This document shows positions 17,171 to 24,949 of a stretch of DNA of 64,000 nt, one piece after another. This DNA comes from Ferdinandcohnia sp047246645 (GTDB taxonomy: Bacteria > Bacillota > Bacilli > Bacillales > Bacillaceae_L): NCBI RefSeq assembly GCF_047246645.1, contig NZ_JBFOKR010000006.1:174520-238519 (forward strand), read 5' to 3'. Every line of letters begins with the position of its first letter. Position 1 is the first letter of the stretch. The notes beneath the pieces are model-generated. The model saw nothing but the letters and a program-made list of their open reading frames with translations, did no database searches and was not told the origin of the DNA. Both the position numbers and the translations under genes were made by a program.

Positions 17171-18364
17171 TTATACAGCCTCCTTAATAGGTACAGATAT
17201 TGTAAGTTTAACTCCGCGATGCTTACCGCTAGTTATATCAAGATTCCCTTGCAATTCTTCTATTCGTTCCCTCATGGCCGTTAACCCGAACCCTGGATGA
17301 ATCGTATCAATAGGAGAACCATTGTTTTCTATGATTAATGTAAGGTCATTGTTTGTAAAAAGAAAATGAACGTTAACAGTTGTTGCCTCCCCATGTCTTT
17401 TTGCATTAGTAAGAGCTTCTTGAAGGCATCTGATTAATGTAAGTTTAATATTTTTAGAGACGGGAAGTTCATTTCCTTGAATATGAAATTGAACATTTGT
17501 ATTTGTATGTTCCTTAAAGTCATTGGCAATTTGTTTTAAAAGGATTGATAGCATTTCTTCATTCTCGGTAGGAGAAATCTGATGAATTTGCTGCCTTATA
17601 TCATCTAGTCCCTTACGAGAAACGTTTGCGAGAACTTGTATCTTTTGCTTCGCTTTTTCAACATCACTTTCAAGTAGATAGCTAACAGCATCCAAGCCAA
17701 CAGTTACAGATGTGAAATGGTGGCCAATTGTATCATGTAGTTCACGTGCCAGTCGATTTCGTTCTTGAAGTAGGGTTACTTTTTCTACTTGTTCAGTATA
17801 CTGCTGTAACACTCTATTTTGTTCTTGAATTAATTTATATTGCTTGTTGTTTTCTTCAATAATTCGTTTTGTACGTTGCTGTGACTGAACTACATAGTTA
17901 AAGCATGCTCCAAAACCTACGAAAATGAAAATATCAATATATTGAAGTAAATACGAGACTATATCTGTTGTCCATAGCTGAGGAAGTGGAAAAACAAGTA
18001 GGAAGAATGGAAATGTCCATTTTGCTGTCTGTTTTGTTGATAGATAACCAATCATCAAGAGTGTCATTAAGATCATAGAGGTTCCAAGATTCATTTGTAA
18101 CACTATATTCAAATAAATGGATGCGCCTCCAGAGACAATTAGCTCAGAAATTGGATAGAGGATTGGATTCTTATATCCAGGTCGCCAAAATAGTTGTGGC
18201 ACAATATAACAAGCTGTTAATATGCCAACGAAAGCAAAATATGATAAATCCCCTAGATCCCCTCGCTCAATAGAAAAATATAAAACCCCTGAAAGAAACC
18301 AACAAAGCCGAAGGAAAAAAATAAACCAATCAATCCAAATCCATTCAGGTACTGACTTCTTCAT
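17171..18364 (-). CDS. Sensor histidine kinase, HisKA_3/NarX type
   Basis: From the ATG at 18364 the protein has 397 residues; GGGTGGG 7 nt upstream supports this over the GTG at 18376. About five or six membrane helices fill residues 10-160, then a coiled coil, the H-box with His210 in RELHDTIGHH, and an HATPase_c domain (about 300-395, with NAKRHGEA and GFGLTAMRERI). There is no large extracellular loop, so it probably senses a membrane or intramembrane signal, as LiaS/DesK-type kinases do. It pairs with the response regulator directly downstream. Confidence 0.92.
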   Translation of the reverse strand: MKKSVPEWIWIDWFIFFLRLCWFLSGVLYFSIERGDLGDLSYFAFVGILTACYIVPQLFWRPGYKNPILYPISELIVSGGASIYLNIVLQMNLGTSMILMTLLMIGYLSTKQTAKWTFPFFLLVFPLPQLWTTDIVSYLLQYIDIFIFVGFGACFNYVVQSQQRTKRIIEENNKQYKLIQEQNRVLQQYTEQVEKVTLLQERNRLARELHDTIGHHFTSVTVGLDAVSYLLESDVEKAKQKIQVLANVSRKGLDDIRQQIHQISPTENEEMLSILLKQIANDFKEHTNTNVQFHIQGNELPVSKNIKLTLIRCLQEALTNAKRHGEATTVNVHFLFTNNDLTLIIENNGSPIDTIHPGFGLTAMRERIEELQGNLDITSGKHRGVKLTISVPIKEAV

Positions 18365-18485
18365 AAAGCATCCCACCCTTAAATTACCTATCTTTACCTA
18401 TCTTACTAGAAAATGGTGAATCCTAATAGTACAAAAGTTGTAATTCTGCCTCCTTTTTTACAAAAAATTGTTCAGCACTCATTTT

Positions 18486-18513
18486 GTGACCAGTGTCACT
18501 ATGGTCATATGAC
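18486..18513. promoter_or_regulatory. Inverted-repeat sites upstream of the DUF1700 gene
   Basis: GTGAC-CAGT-GTCAC (18486-18499) and the perfect palindrome GTCATATGAC (18504-18513) share the GTCA core. They lie between the kinase start and the DUF1700 start, where a NarL-type regulator would act. A further GTCAT is at 18533-18537. Confidence 0.45.
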
Positions 18514-18562
18514 TTTTATTAGATAAGATAAGGTCATAGGAAGCCAGAAGGGAACGAGAAGG

Positions 18563-19075
18563 ATGAAAAAGGAACAACTACTGCAAGATTTAGAAGAACG
18601 GTTAAAAGGAATTCCCCCTGAAGATCGTGAAAAACTTATAGAGCTTTATGAGGACCTTATTGATGTTGCACAGGAAAATAGAAAAAATCAACCGTTAGAG
18701 ACTGCAAGTTTAGAAGATGATTTTAGAATTCCTATGGAATATGAAACTAGTTCATACCGGAACCTTGGCCGGGTGATTCTAGCGTCTGTAAGTTTGTTTT
18801 TATTTAATAGTATTTTTGTTTTAGGGCCAGCAATTGCAATATTTTCTCTATATCTATCACTTTGGATCGTATCAATTTGCTTTGTGATATCTCCACTATT
18901 AGTAATGGGAGAGAGTTTCATTTATGGATTCCAAAGCTGGGAACTGTTTATATCGATCGTGTTGTGTGGGATTGGTCTTGCTTTAGGTGGAGGAATGATT
19001 CCTGTTGGTAGGGCATTATATCGAGTTACGAAAAAGTATATAAATTGGAATATACACTTAATTAAGGGAGAATAA
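18563..19075 (+). CDS. DUF1700 (HAAS) family membrane protein
   Basis: The 170-residue protein starts with the charged HAAS-type helix module MKKEQLLQDLEERLKGIPPE (residues 1-60), followed by three or four membrane helices (about 75-150) and a basic tail. Such proteins often accompany DUF4097 proteins and a regulator. AGAAGGGAACGAG lies before the ATG. The next gene follows after three bases. The function is unknown; an envelope-stress role is inferred from the neighbouring two-component system. Confidence 0.8.
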   Translation: MKKEQLLQDLEERLKGIPPEDREKLIELYEDLIDVAQENRKNQPLETASLEDDFRIPMEYETSSYRNLGRVILASVSLFLFNSIFVLGPAIAIFSLYLSLWIVSICFVISPLLVMGESFIYGFQSWELFISIVLCGIGLALGGGMIPVGRALYRVTKKYINWNIHLIKGE

Positions 19076-19078
19076 ACA

Positions 19079-20041
19079 ATGAAAAAAATAATGTATGGTG
19101 CGTTGTTGTTGGTAATGGTCGGGGTTTTAGGTTTAATCATTTCTGTTAATACCTCCGGAGTAGAAGTTTTCACGTTTAGCTCAGTAGAAGTGGATGAAAA
19201 ACAGGAGGTACCGGCCGAAGGAGTAAAGAAAATTGTAATAGATTCACCTTCTGTCGACGTTAATGTAACTCCCGGTAATGGAGATGAAATTTACGTTGAG
19301 TTCACTGGTAAAGTAGGTAAAAAAAGCAAGGCTCTTTATAACCTAGACATAAATGAAGACGGTGACACAGTTGAAATTACAATGGAAAAGGAAAACAAGT
19401 TCCAATTCATGATGTTTAATTTTACAAAAGTAAGCTTGAATGTTGAAGTGCCAGAAAAGGTATATGAAGAATTACAAATTAACGCAGCATCAGGAGATAT
19501 TGTAGTTGACGAGGTAAATGCACAAGAGCTAACGATTGAAACACACTCTGGAGATATCGATGTGAAAAATGGAGAAGGTATTGGTAAACTTGTTGTAAAA
19601 GCGTCAAGTGGTGATGTACTTGTAAATGATGTATTCGTAGAGAATAAGCTGGAAATTAAAACAAGTAGTGGAGATATTGTTGCTACTGATAATCAAGCAA
19701 AAGTAATAGAATTACTTGCAAGCAGTGGCGACATTAGTACAACAAATCTAAACTCAAAAGAAGTAACCATCAATACTTCTTCAGGAGACATAGAAGTTGA
19801 GGCAGTTGAGGTAACGGGAGATTTGATACTTGAAGCTAGTAGTGGAGATATTGATGTTGAGTTTTTAAAGACGCCTGCTTCTCTAGCTGTTGATTTCAGA
19901 GGAGGATCAGGAGATGGAGACGCAAATATCGAAGGAATGGAATTTTCAGAGAAGACAGAGCACCGAATCATCGGAGAAATTGGCTCTGGAGAGTATAAAT
20001 TAAATGTTAGAACAAGTTCTGGCGACTTCACAGTAAACTAG
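19079..20041 (+). CDS. DUF4097 beta-helix repeat protein
   Basis: The 320-residue protein has an N-terminal membrane anchor or signal (residues 5-25) and then a beta-helix with at least nine repeats containing SSGDI or close variants (SGDIVVDE, SGDIDVKN, SGDVLVND, SGDIVATD and so on), spaced about 20 residues apart. It ends with a final TSSGDFTVN. The fold is predicted to be exported and membrane-associated, like LiaG. It forms an operon with the DUF1700 gene and faces away from the two-component genes. A strong terminator follows. Confidence 0.85.
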   Translation: MKKIMYGALLLVMVGVLGLIISVNTSGVEVFTFSSVEVDEKQEVPAEGVKKIVIDSPSVDVNVTPGNGDEIYVEFTGKVGKKSKALYNLDINEDGDTVEITMEKENKFQFMMFNFTKVSLNVEVPEKVYEELQINAASGDIVVDEVNAQELTIETHSGDIDVKNGEGIGKLVVKASSGDVLVNDVFVENKLEIKTSSGDIVATDNQAKVIELLASSGDISTTNLNSKEVTINTSSGDIEVEAVEVTGDLILEASSGDIDVEFLKTPASLAVDFRGGSGDGDANIEGMEFSEKTEHRIIGEIGSGEYKLNVRTSSGDFTVN

Positions 20042-20073
20042 TACGAAAGTGAAATGTCAGCTCCAATATCACG

Positions 20074-20101
20074 AAAGCCCGACAAGGTCGGGCTTTTTCT
20101 A
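20074..20101 (+). terminator. Terminator after DUF4097 gene
   Basis: AAGCCCGAC and GTCGGGCTT form a 9-bp perfect stem around AAG, followed by TTTCT. Confidence 0.85.
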
Positions 20102-20148
20102 ATATTAGTAAATGTTATATACTTAATATAGGAAAGGGGAGGAGAGGC

Positions 20149-20634
20149 TTGAGCAAAAAACTACCACCCAATCATGAGCATATTGATGATCAAATGATAA
20201 AACTAGAAGTAAACCTCGATAATATGTCAGGGGAATGGCTAGGATATGTAATGGATCTTTTGTTCGAGGCCGGGGCGAATGATGTGTATTATACTCCCAT
20301 ATTTATGAAAAAAAATCGACCTGGTGTGCTCTTACAGCTTCTTTGTGCACAAAGTAAGCTTGAACAGATGAAGAAAATCCTATTCTCAGAGACAACTACT
20401 CTAGGTTTACGCTACTATCCATTAGTTGTTCATCGTTTAGAACGGAAATTTACAGAAGTTAGCACTCAATGGGGAAAAGTTACTGTAAAAGAAGGTGTTT
20501 TTGAAGGACAAGTCGTCCAAAAAGCACCGGAATATGAAGACTGCCGACAAATCGCTACTCAATACGAAATGCCACTTAAAAAGGTATATGAAGCGGTTTG
20601 GAAAGAGTACCATAAGCAAGTTGATTATGAATAG
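20149..20634 (+). CDS. LarC C-terminal-half protein (nickel insertion family)
   Basis: The 161-residue protein matches only the C-terminal domain (LarC2) of the nickel-pincer cofactor enzyme LarC: LEVNLDNMSGEWLGYVMDLL and the DVYYTPIFMKKNRPG block. The likely start is TTG, with GGGGAGGAG at a fitting distance. In Lactobacillus the two halves of LarC are joined by a programmed frameshift; here no LarC1 half precedes, and no larA, larB or larE is in the window. It may be a free-standing LarC2 with another role. A hairpin terminator follows. Confidence 0.75.
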   Translation: MSKKLPPNHEHIDDQMIKLEVNLDNMSGEWLGYVMDLLFEAGANDVYYTPIFMKKNRPGVLLQLLCAQSKLEQMKKILFSETTTLGLRYYPLVVHRLERKFTEVSTQWGKVTVKEGVFEGQVVQKAPEYEDCRQIATQYEMPLKKVYEAVWKEYHKQVDYE

Positions 20635-20652
20635 AAAAAGTAGCATAGATAA

Positions 20653-20684
20653 AAGCTTCGCTCACTAAATTGAGGGAAGCTATT
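20653..20684 (+). terminator. Terminator after the LarC-like gene
   Basis: AGCTTCGCTCA and TGAGGGAAGCT pair over 11 positions with one G-G mismatch, loop CTAAAT, followed by ATTTT. Confidence 0.65.
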
Positions 20685-20818
20685 TTAACTTTATTCAGCC
20701 GGGGTTCAAATTCCGGCTGAATAAAGTTAAAGCCTCCGGCGGATGCCACGATTTTTAAAAGGAAATTTTTCGAGCAAGCTCGAAAAAAATCGGGCGCAAA
20801 TACGCCAAGGCGCATTTG
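20685..20818. repeat. Three-hairpin repeat element (REP/MITE-like)
   Basis: Hairpin 1: 18-bp perfect inverted repeat 20685-20702/20713-20730 with a 10-nt loop. Hairpin 2: TTTTTCGAGC/GCTCGAAAAA (20766-20775/20778-20787). Hairpin 3: CAAATACGCC/GGCGCATTTG (20797-20806/20809-20818, one mismatch). GC content is above the surroundings. The 20635-20961 gap holds no gene besides this element and the terminator before it. Confidence 0.6.
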
Positions 20819-20961
20819 ATTGGGGAAAATTATGTCTACATCTAAAGTCTGATATTTGTTTCCTCCCATTTTTGTAGAAAGGTCTCCCTCGTTATCACGA
20901 TTTATTAAATCCTATTTCAATTTATACTTAGTTCAACAAGTGATAAGGAAGGGGATTAGAA

Positions 20962-21693
20962 ATGAAAAACAATCAAGTTGTCATGATAACAGGGGCATCT
21001 AAGGGTCTAGGTAAAGCACTAGCTTTAGCGTTTGCTAAGCAGGGAGCGAGGCTTGCGATTTGTGCTAGAGGAGAAACAAAATTGTATGAAGTAAAAGAAG
21101 AAATTGAAAGGCTAGGTGCAGAGGTAATTGCTGTAACGGCAGATGTTGCAAAAGAGAGAGATGTTGAAAGGTTCGTGTCAATTGTTGAAGATGTGTATGG
21201 AAGAGTAGATGTGTTAATTAACAATGCTTCCATCTTCGGACCGGGACCTTCATTGTTACTGGATTACCCCAATATAGACTTTACTGAAGTTCTATATGTA
21301 AATGTTATGAATCCTTTTTTACTAACTAAACGAGTCCTCCCTGGAATGTTAATGAGAGATCAAGGTTCTATCATTAATGTGACGTCTGAGGCTGGCAGAA
21401 CTGGATTTGCTGAATGGGGAGCATATGGGATTTCGAAATTTGCAGTCGAAGGTTTAACGCAAACATGGGCTGATGAACTGCAGGACACGAATGTTCGAAT
21501 TAATATGGTGGACCCCGGAGAAATGGATACAGACATGCATGATAAGGCTGTTCCGGATTGTGATTATGAACTTGCTAATCCAAATGATGTGCTGGTTGTT
21601 TTCTTTTACCTGGCTTCTGACCAATCCAAGTCTAGTAACGGTAAACGCTACGAAGCACAATCCTTTGAATATGAAAGTGAGGGTGCTCTCTAA
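20962..21693 (+). CDS. Short-chain dehydrogenase/reductase
   Basis: The 243-residue SDR enzyme has the NAD(P) motif TGASKGLGKAL (residues about 10-20), NNAS near 90, and the catalytic Ser...YxxxK as WGAYGISKFA. The substrate is unknown. AAGGAAGGGG precedes the ATG. Its stop shares one base with the start of the QueA-like gene, and that gene in turn overlaps a VOC protein, so the three are a coupled operon. Confidence 0.88.
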   Translation: MKNNQVVMITGASKGLGKALALAFAKQGARLAICARGETKLYEVKEEIERLGAEVIAVTADVAKERDVERFVSIVEDVYGRVDVLINNASIFGPGPSLLLDYPNIDFTEVLYVNVMNPFLLTKRVLPGMLMRDQGSIINVTSEAGRTGFAEWGAYGISKFAVEGLTQTWADELQDTNVRINMVDPGEMDTDMHDKAVPDCDYELANPNDVLVVFFYLASDQSKSSNGKRYEAQSFEYESEGAL

Positions 21694-22724
21694 TGGTTGA
21701 AACAATTCAATTTGAAATACCTGCACATTTAAACGCTACTATACCGGCTGAACGAAGGGGAGTATCACGAGATAGTGTTAGACTTATGGTGATGGATGGT
21801 ACTTCAACAATTCAGCACGATACATTTAAAAATCTAGGACTGCACCTAAGAAAAGGTGACCTTCTTGTAATGAATAGTAGCCGTACAATTCCTTGTGTAT
21901 TGTATGGGAGACAAGGTGACCGACCAGTTGAAATACGATTATCTAGAAAAATTTCGGAAAACGAATGGGATGTATTGGTTGTAAATGGTTCAAAACAAAT
22001 AGGTGAACGTATTGAATTTTATGAGGGAGTTACTGCGATTATTGCAGACTACGGAAGTGAGGAGCCACTTGTAAGGCTTCACTTTTCAAAAGGCCAAACC
22101 GACTTAATTAACATGTTTTACAAGTATGGTGAGCCAATTCGATACGAATATATCAACCAGCCATGGTCCTTGGATAACTATCAAACAGTTTATGCTACTA
22201 TTCCTGGTTCAGTTGAAATGACCTCTGCAGGAAGAGCTTTTTCCTGGAAACTCTTACAGGAATTAAAAAAGCAAGGTATAAATCTCGCGTTTTTACAACT
22301 GCATGCAGGCTTAAGCTATTATGGGGATGACCAGTGGCCGACTCCAAATAAGCACCCTGAACCGTATATACTTCCTCCTGAAACAGCTCAACTAGTGAAT
22401 AAAACGCGTGAAAATGGAGGACGTGTAATAGCTGTTGGCACAACAGTTGTTCGTGCACTTGAATCGGCTGTTGATGGGGGTGGGGTAGTGAAGGCAAGAG
22501 AGGGAGTAACTGACTTATATATTACATCTGGGTACTCATTAAAAGTTATTGATGGTCTGTTAACAGGACTCCATGAACCAGAGGCAAGTCATCTTGATTT
22601 ACTATCTGCTTTTGTAAGAAAAGACTACTTAGAAAAATGTTATCAGATAGCGGTAGCGCATGAATATTTATGGCACGAATTTGGTGATATGAACTTAATT
22701 TTTCGAGATGAGACAAAACAATGA
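21693..22724 (+). CDS. QueA-family protein, divergent paralogue
   Basis: The 343-residue protein has the length and overall layout of S-adenosylmethionine:tRNA ribosyltransferase-isomerase: a NSSRTIPCVLYGR block where QueA has NDTRVIPARL, YQTVYA, GSVEMTSAGRAF, and RVIAVGTTVVRALES. Several QueA signatures are altered (the usual AAPTAGLHF is EMTSAGRAF). It stands away from tgt/ruv genes and is coupled to an SDR and a VOC gene. It may modify another nucleoside or be a second QueA. Family is clear; function is open. Confidence 0.8.
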   Translation: MVETIQFEIPAHLNATIPAERRGVSRDSVRLMVMDGTSTIQHDTFKNLGLHLRKGDLLVMNSSRTIPCVLYGRQGDRPVEIRLSRKISENEWDVLVVNGSKQIGERIEFYEGVTAIIADYGSEEPLVRLHFSKGQTDLINMFYKYGEPIRYEYINQPWSLDNYQTVYATIPGSVEMTSAGRAFSWKLLQELKKQGINLAFLQLHAGLSYYGDDQWPTPNKHPEPYILPPETAQLVNKTRENGGRVIAVGTTVVRALESAVDGGGVVKAREGVTDLYITSGYSLKVIDGLLTGLHEPEASHLDLLSAFVRKDYLEKCYQIAVAHEYLWHEFGDMNLIFRDETKQ

Positions 22725-23170
22725 AGTGGCATCATGTTGGCATTCAAGTGCAAAATATGGAGGAGTCAATCCGATTTTATAAGAATTGCTTTGACTTTAG
22801 TGTTGAACAGTTACTGGAGTTAGAAGGTGAAAGGGTTGTCTTTTTAAAAAGTGAAGAAATTATTGTTGAGTTAGTTGAACCAGAGGAAAAAGAACCGACT
22901 CTAGATACTAAAACAATTCACTTTTCTTGGCAGGTTTCAGATTTATCAAATTGGATGGAACAACTAGCAATTTCAAACTTATTACCAATTGAGGGTCCGT
23001 TAGTTCTAAACAATGGTTGGTCGATAGTGTTCTATCAGGGACCTAATCAAGAGATCATCGAATTAATAGAATGTAAAAAAAAACCCACTAAATTCAGTGG
23101 GTCTTCAATCGTTCAATTCCATGCGCATATATTTTCTTGTATTAGGTCCAAAAATGCCATCATCCTTTAA
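22721..23170 (+). CDS. VOC/glyoxalase-family protein with extended C-terminus
   Basis: The conserved VOC fold (KWHHVGIQVQNMEESIRFY to NQEIIELIE) is complete by residue 117. After a run of nine A the frame continues for 32 more residues through the terminator of the opposite gene and 66 bases into that gene, giving an unnatural tail. One extra A would put a TAA eight codon positions on, so the tail may reflect an indel or sequencing error. It overlaps the QueA-like gene by 4 bases. The substrate is unknown. Confidence 0.75.
   Translation: MKWHHVGIQVQNMEESIRFYKNCFDFSVEQLLELEGERVVFLKSEEIIVELVEPEEKEPTLDTKTIHFSWQVSDLSNWMEQLAISNLLPIEGPLVLNNGWSIVFYQGPNQEIIELIECKKKPTKFSGSSIVQFHAHIFSCIRSKNAIIL
23077..23104 (-). 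terminator. Terminator of the amidase gene
   Basis: On the minus strand CCCACT and AGTGGG pair around a 6-nt loop and run into nine T. The site lies inside the 3' end of the VOC reading frame. Confidence 0.8.
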
Positions 23171-24154
23171 CGCCGCAAACATAGACTGGAACCGTCTAAC
23201 TGCATCTTCGGTTTGAGGACCATAGCTGCCATCAATTTGTTTTGGATCAAATCGAAGGTGTTTTAAAGCACGTTGAAGCATTCGTACATTTTCACCGGTA
23301 TCCCCTCTACGTAATACAACATTAGGTAGCGGAAAGTCATCATCAGAGTTACTTTGTCGGAGCACTTCTTGGAGCCTAGCAAGTGTGTTTGGTCCTACAA
23401 GGCCGTCAACCACTAGTCCATAACGCTTTTGAAACCGCATGACTGCATTTTCGGTTTCAGGACCAAAGCTGCCATCGGCACCATAGCGTGGCAATGCAAA
23501 TCCTGCTTTTATAAGGTCTTGTTGAATTTCTTTTACAAACGGACCTCGATCTCCTTCTTTAATTGGAAGCCGAGTCGATACACCAGCTACAACTGGAGTT
23601 GGGGAAGGCTCAGGAGGCTCTACGCCTTTGAAGTCACGATTTAGTGAAGCTTGAACATCATTGATAAACTCTTCCCAAGAAATACCTCTAGGCCGTAAAG
23701 CATTTTGAGGGTCAGATCTTCTTGCAGGGTCAAGAGTACTGTGAGCAACAATATGTCTTCTTGGATCTAAACCAAACTTGTCACATAAATAAGCATGATA
23801 CCAAACGTATCGTTTATATGCTTCTTGGAAATTTATTTTACCACCGTGACAAAGTTCTACACCAATAGCTGCATCGTTGGCATCATCACCAAAACGCTCA
23901 TTATCTGCTGAAACATTATAACGGACATGCCATGCTTTTTCGTTTAATGGAATTATTTCAAGAATATAGTTGTCGTCAATGAATGTATGAGCGGATGCAG
24001 TAGGCTGTTGGCGGTCAAAATAATTTCGGTTTCCATACGCAGTTGAACCAGGATTACCTGTGTCATGACTGACGATAAAGCGTACTTTCGAGATTTTCTG
24101 CCCAGAACGTGAATTTCCAAGACGAATATAATCTCTTGTAATTGTATACTCCAT
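23105..24154 (-). CDS. N-acetylmuramoyl-L-alanine amidase with two peptidoglycan-binding domains
   Basis: The 349-residue protein has an Amidase_2 domain (residues about 20-165) with zinc-ligand histidines in VSHDTG and VAHSTLDPARRSD and the fold motif AIGVELCHGG. A proline-rich linker (about 180-195) leads to two PG_binding_1 repeats (about 200-265 and 280-345). It cleaves the bond between muramic acid and the stem peptide. No signal peptide is visible, as in phage endolysins and some sporulation hydrolases released on mother-cell lysis. TGGAGGTG precedes the ATG. Confidence 0.9.
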   Translation of the reverse strand: MEYTITRDYIRLGNSRSGQKISKVRFIVSHDTGNPGSTAYGNRNYFDRQQPTASAHTFIDDNYILEIIPLNEKAWHVRYNVSADNERFGDDANDAAIGVELCHGGKINFQEAYKRYVWYHAYLCDKFGLDPRRHIVAHSTLDPARRSDPQNALRPRGISWEEFINDVQASLNRDFKGVEPPEPSPTPVVAGVSTRLPIKEGDRGPFVKEIQQDLIKAGFALPRYGADGSFGPETENAVMRFQKRYGLVVDGLVGPNTLARLQEVLRQSNSDDDFPLPNVVLRRGDTGENVRMLQRALKHLRFDPKQIDGSYGPQTEDAVRRFQSMFAALKDDGIFGPNTRKYMRMELND

Positions 24155-24366
24155 TATTTCACACCTCCATTTGATGTATAGTAAGGAGTCGTTCCATCAT
24201 ATGCGTTAACAATGGAACATGTTCTACTACCTTAGTACTAGTTGTCTTGTGAAAATGAAAAAATGACAATATTAAATATATGTAAGGGTACTTTGTCTAT
24301 TGCTAAATGAATCGAAACTGAAGGTGAGTAATAGGGGGTAAACAAGTAGCAGAAATTAGAAAAAGA

Positions 24367-24393
24367 ACTGTCCGAAATTGAACAGTCCCTTTA
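24367..24393 (-). terminator. Terminator after yfhD
   Basis: AACTGTC and GAACAGT form an imperfect stem; T-rich on the minus strand beyond it. The rest of 24155-24407 shows only a GTTCCAT/ATGGAAC inverted repeat (24191-24218) and no gene. Confidence 0.6.
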
Positions 24394-24407
24394 CTAAGCT
24401 TGAGATG

Positions 24408-24602
24408 TTATTTATTTTTTTTCATTCGTTTTTTTGCTCTTGCATCTGCGGCGTTAGAACGAGCCAATGCTTCTAAGTCGTCTTGATCAGCAAGCTCACG
24501 TGAGAATTCTACGTCGCGACCGTCAGACTTCATATTTTTAGGTACCTGAGGTAGTTTTGCTTTATTTTTGTCACGTGTTTTATGTCCATGAGCTCTTCCC
24601 AT
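24408..24602 (-). CDS. yfhD: YfhD family small protein
   Basis: The 64-residue hydrophilic protein begins MGRAHGHKTRDKNK and contains KLPQVPKNMKSDGRDVEFSR, matching B. subtilis YfhD as I remember it. The start at 24602 has GGGGTGG 8 nt upstream; an in-frame ATG 51 bases earlier has none. YfhD-type proteins are of unknown role. yfhE follows upstream in the same direction, as in B. subtilis. Confidence 0.85.
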   Translation of the reverse strand: MGRAHGHKTRDKNKAKLPQVPKNMKSDGRDVEFSRELADQDDLEALARSNAADARAKKRMKKNK

Positions 24603-24717
24603 AAAAAACACCACCCCTGAAAAAATAGAGAGGCTGCCATGCAACCTGCTCATTTATAGGATGGCCTAACTAAATCAATTCATAAGTGGAAGAATATTGT
24701 TTCTATCGTAGATGTGA

Positions 24718-24846
24718 TTAATGACGCGCCTGTTTCGCAGTAAAACCGCCAGCCTGGTCAGCCATTTTAAAGTCTCGAGAGTAAGAAACCTCCTGCATAC
24801 TACTTAGTGTGCTTTTTGATTTATCACGCTTTTTTTCTTTTGCCAT
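24718..24846 (-). CDS. yfhE: YfhE family small protein
   Basis: This 42-residue gene reads MAKEKKRDKSKSTLSS at the start and DFKMADQAGGFTAKQARH at the end, matching YfhE. GTGAGGA precedes the ATG on the minus strand. Short, charged and conserved next to yfhD; function is unknown. Confidence 0.82.
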   Translation of the reverse strand: MAKEKKRDKSKSTLSSMQEVSYSRDFKMADQAGGFTAKQARH

Positions 24847-24908
24847 CTACAATTCCTCACTTTCATGTAATGTACTATTATTTTGTCCATTACTAAAAAA
24901 ATCCAAAC

Positions 24909-24938
24909 AAAAAACCTGTTAAAAATATAACAGGCTTT
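24909..24938 (-). terminator. Terminator after the GNAT gene
   Basis: CCTGTTA and TAACAGG pair around AAAATA; the minus strand continues with TTTTTT. Confidence 0.8.
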
Positions 24939-24949
24939 GGTTATTAAGA

